Both the position numbers and the translations under genes were made by a program. DNA of 64,000 nt. Source: Bacteriovoracaceae bacterium (GTDB lineage: Bacteria > Bdellovibrionota > Bacteriovoracia > Bacteriovoracales > Bacteriovoracaceae). Shown piece after piece: positions 62,639 through 64,000 of this stretch (within the stretch, counting starts at the first letter, position 1; every line of letters begins with the position of its first letter). The stretch covers positions 27,211-91,210 of the forward strand of contig JARXAH010000073.1 in the NCBI GenBank assembly GCA_029865945.1, read 5' to 3'. Under the pieces are notes generated by a model. It had not been told where the DNA came from and did not search any database. It saw only the letters and a list, made by a program, of their open reading frames with translations.

Positions 62639-63892
62639 TTAGTTTTCCGCCCCCGATAACCAACTTATCCATAATGAAGGATCAGCTAAATGGGCATTGA
62701 TCACTAAGCTTAAGTGATCAAGGAAAAAATCAAAGACCGTTAATGTTGTGTCTCTTGGATGTCTTACCTCGTAGCTTTTATATTTTGGTTCGGTTGTATT
62801 TTGAGGACCTAAGAGTAAGTTGAGTGAATTAAGAAATGCATCGGGTTGTTCAGCATATTTTGCATTTCCTGTTTGTTGGGCAATCTCTATTAATTCCTTA
62901 TAACCGGCCCGATTAAACAACTGAGTAGAGTTACCTGAAGGGTTATAAATGATCGTTGGAGTACCTTGATTTAGAGATTCAAAAAAATTAATTGCACCAA
63001 CCACGACAGCTAAATCGCTCGCCGCATAAAGTTCAGGCATTTTTCCCACGGTGTCATTGAAGATAATTAAATTTTTATTGGTATTAAGCTTTTTGACAGA
63101 AGAACTATTAATTAACCATCCAGATAATTCAAAAATTTGAGTATCCTTAAGACCGTTAAGATCAAATTCCTCACCTCGAAAAGAAAGAATAAATACTGGT
63201 TTCGATTCTTTGAAAATTTCAGACTTAATTGTTTCGTAAATGATACTTTTTAATTGAGTGGCGCCATCCTCTAGATCATTCATGTAAATATGGATTATTT
63301 TTTGTTGAGTATTTAATCCCAAAGATTTTTTGACATTTATCTTGTCGAGAGATGTGACTAATGGATTTGCTGCTTTTATGAATGGCATATTAAAAGCTTG
63401 ATTCATTTTGTTTAAGGTAATGATTTTGTTAGAATCAAATTTTTCAATTTCATAATCATGCGCAAGTTCATAAAAGTCTGATAGGGAGATTTTTAAGGGA
63501 TTAGAGGCATTATTTCCGTCTCTCAACAGGATGCTTCCTAAATTTGATTCAGGGATTTGTTGTAATGCAATGGCCAGCACAGTATCAATAAAATCAGCTT
63601 GAATCGTCTCACCCTTCTTGCTCCCTGACTCATTTAAATTAAATCTAGATCCTGATACAAATAGATTTGAAATTTCTATTCCATCGTATTTTTTTTTTAA
63701 TAAATTCTTTAATGAAGTAATGAGTTTCTTGTGTGATTTAATCTTTTCAACTAGGGAAGCTGGTATTTCATTTACGGAATATTCTCCATTAGTAAAGAAA
63801 TGGTACTTCTGTAGTCCTTGAGTATATATAGCACATTTAGCTGCCTTAGAAGTCGGGGAAACCCCCTGTGTCAGGATAGATGTCGCCTCCAT
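62639..63892 (-). CDS. Glycosyltransferase-like protein, Kdo-transferase-like C-terminus
   Basis: Protein of 417 residues. The C-terminal third contains IIFNDTVGKMPELYAASDLA followed by VVVGAINFFESLNQGTPTII, which matches the GT30 (WaaA/KdtA) pattern (LGDTMGEL...YAxAD...VGGS...E...G.P). The middle resembles a nucleotide-sugar fold. The N-terminal region does not look like WaaA. The first codons (about 8 residues) lie within the putative insertion-sequence end, and no ribosome site precedes the ATG, so the true 5' end may have been lost. Confidence 0.55.
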   Translation of the reverse strand: MEATSILTQGVSPTSKAAKCAIYTQGLQKYHFFTNGEYSVNEIPASLVEKIKSHKKLITSLKNLLKKKYDGIEISNLFVSGSRFNLNESGSKKGETIQADFIDTVLAIALQQIPESNLGSILLRDGNNASNPLKISLSDFYELAHDYEIEKFDSNKIITLNKMNQAFNMPFIKAANPLVTSLDKINVKKSLGLNTQQKIIHIYMNDLEDGATQLKSIIYETIKSEIFKESKPVFILSFRGEEFDLNGLKDTQIFELSGWLINSSSVKKLNTNKNLIIFNDTVGKMPELYAASDLAVVVGAINFFESLNQGTPTIIYNPSGNSTQLFNRAGYKELIEIAQQTGNAKYAEQPDAFLNSLNLLLGPQNTTEPKYKSYEVRHPRDTTLTVFDFFLDHLSLVINAHLADPSLWISWLSGAEN

Positions 63893-64000
63893 AAAAAACA
63901 GTTAGGGGGCGATATGGGATTTCAAAATGAGACATTCACTAGAGTTTAAAGAGGCAGCAGTTGAAAAGTATTTAGGTAGAGGGAATCGAACAGTTGGGCA
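63869..64000 (+). mobile_element. Left end of an IS3-type insertion sequence (cut by window edge)
   Basis: Probable IS start at the TGTCAGGATAGATGTCGCC stretch (63869 onward), which has the TG start typical of IS3-family ends. The transposase gene begins 58 bases later, a normal distance for that family. The right end lies outside the window, so the terminal repeat cannot be confirmed. Confidence 0.55.
63927..64000 (+). CDS. Transposase OrfA, N-terminal fragment
   Basis: First 24 codons of a gene running off the right edge: HSLEFKEAAVEKYLGRG is the start of an IS3-family OrfA helix-turn-helix (FxxEFKxxAVxLY pattern). It reads outward from the window. Confidence 0.7.
   Translation, partial: MRHSLEFKEAAVEKYLGRGNRTVG

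Noticed and set aside
1..64000. CRISPR arrays, rRNA and tRNA genes
   Set aside because: No regularly spaced direct repeats with spacers and no cloverleaf or rRNA-like blocks were noticed on either strand; a dedicated search was not possible.

Overview
AT-rich bacterial chromosome segment (by eye roughly 60% A+T), densely packed with genes on both strands and often with overlapping start and stop codons. No rRNA, tRNA, CRISPR array or prophage was seen. The gene content points to a Gram-negative (outer-membrane) bacterium: signal peptides, lipoboxes, the TIGR03545/TIGR03546 pair, MurG, an M1 aminopeptidase N, exported proteases and many secreted proteins without a recognisable family. The mixture resembles low-GC members of Bdellovibrionota (Bacteriovorax-like predatory or saprophytic bacteria). 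That placement is inferred from gene content, not shown by a marker gene.

Layout. 0-6 kb: end of a C5-DNA methyltransferase, PepN, a conserved protein of unclear function and lipoate-protein ligase. 6-19 kb: small exported proteins, bL33, a DUF4340-like membrane protein, a PilZ-like protein, a secreted subtilase, endonuclease III, a VC0807-like membrane protein, a HAD phosphatase, the TIGR03546/TIGR03545 pair, a LysR regulator and a di-haem cytochrome. 19.8-27.3 kb: a block of secreted proteins of unknown function (a 1067-residue coiled-coil protein, a tandem-domain protein and a 736-residue protein). 27.3-34.5 kb: AAA/DUF4143 ATPase, a ribbon-helix-helix protein beside a truncated nucleotidyltransferase, MarC, CinA, an FAD dehydrogenase and a VapBC pair whose toxin is frameshifted. 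34.9-39.7 kb: typA-apaG-truA-metallo-beta-lactamase operon, meeting a ceramidase-like gene tail to tail. 40-43 kb: lipoprotein, LysR, DoxX-like protein, HigBA. 43.5-48.3 kb: an acyl-activation and reduction operon (GNAT, LuxE, and LuxC fused to a PaaK-like ligase) without luciferase genes. 48.4-56 kb: large Thr/Pro-rich lipoprotein, metallopeptidase, GH26 glycosidase, UvrD-type helicase. 56.2-62.6 kb: fumC-metG-acetoacetyl-CoA synthetase-small membrane protein-murG, a tightly overlapping operon. 62.6-64 kb: a Kdo-transferase-like gene whose 5' end abuts what looks like an insertion sequence.

Most interesting observations. (1) Two 126-bp elements (14239-14364 and 32161-32286) have unrelated but self-complementary arms around a shared, covarying GC-rich hairpin core. 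In the second copy one arm is the start region of the FAD dehydrogenase gene. (2) A LuxC-ligase fusion lies with LuxE and GNAT genes but no luciferase. (3) A NAPE-PLD-like hydrolase and an alkaline-ceramidase-like protein overlap convergently. (4) Several toxin-antitoxin-type loci are decaying, and an insertion sequence sits at the right edge.
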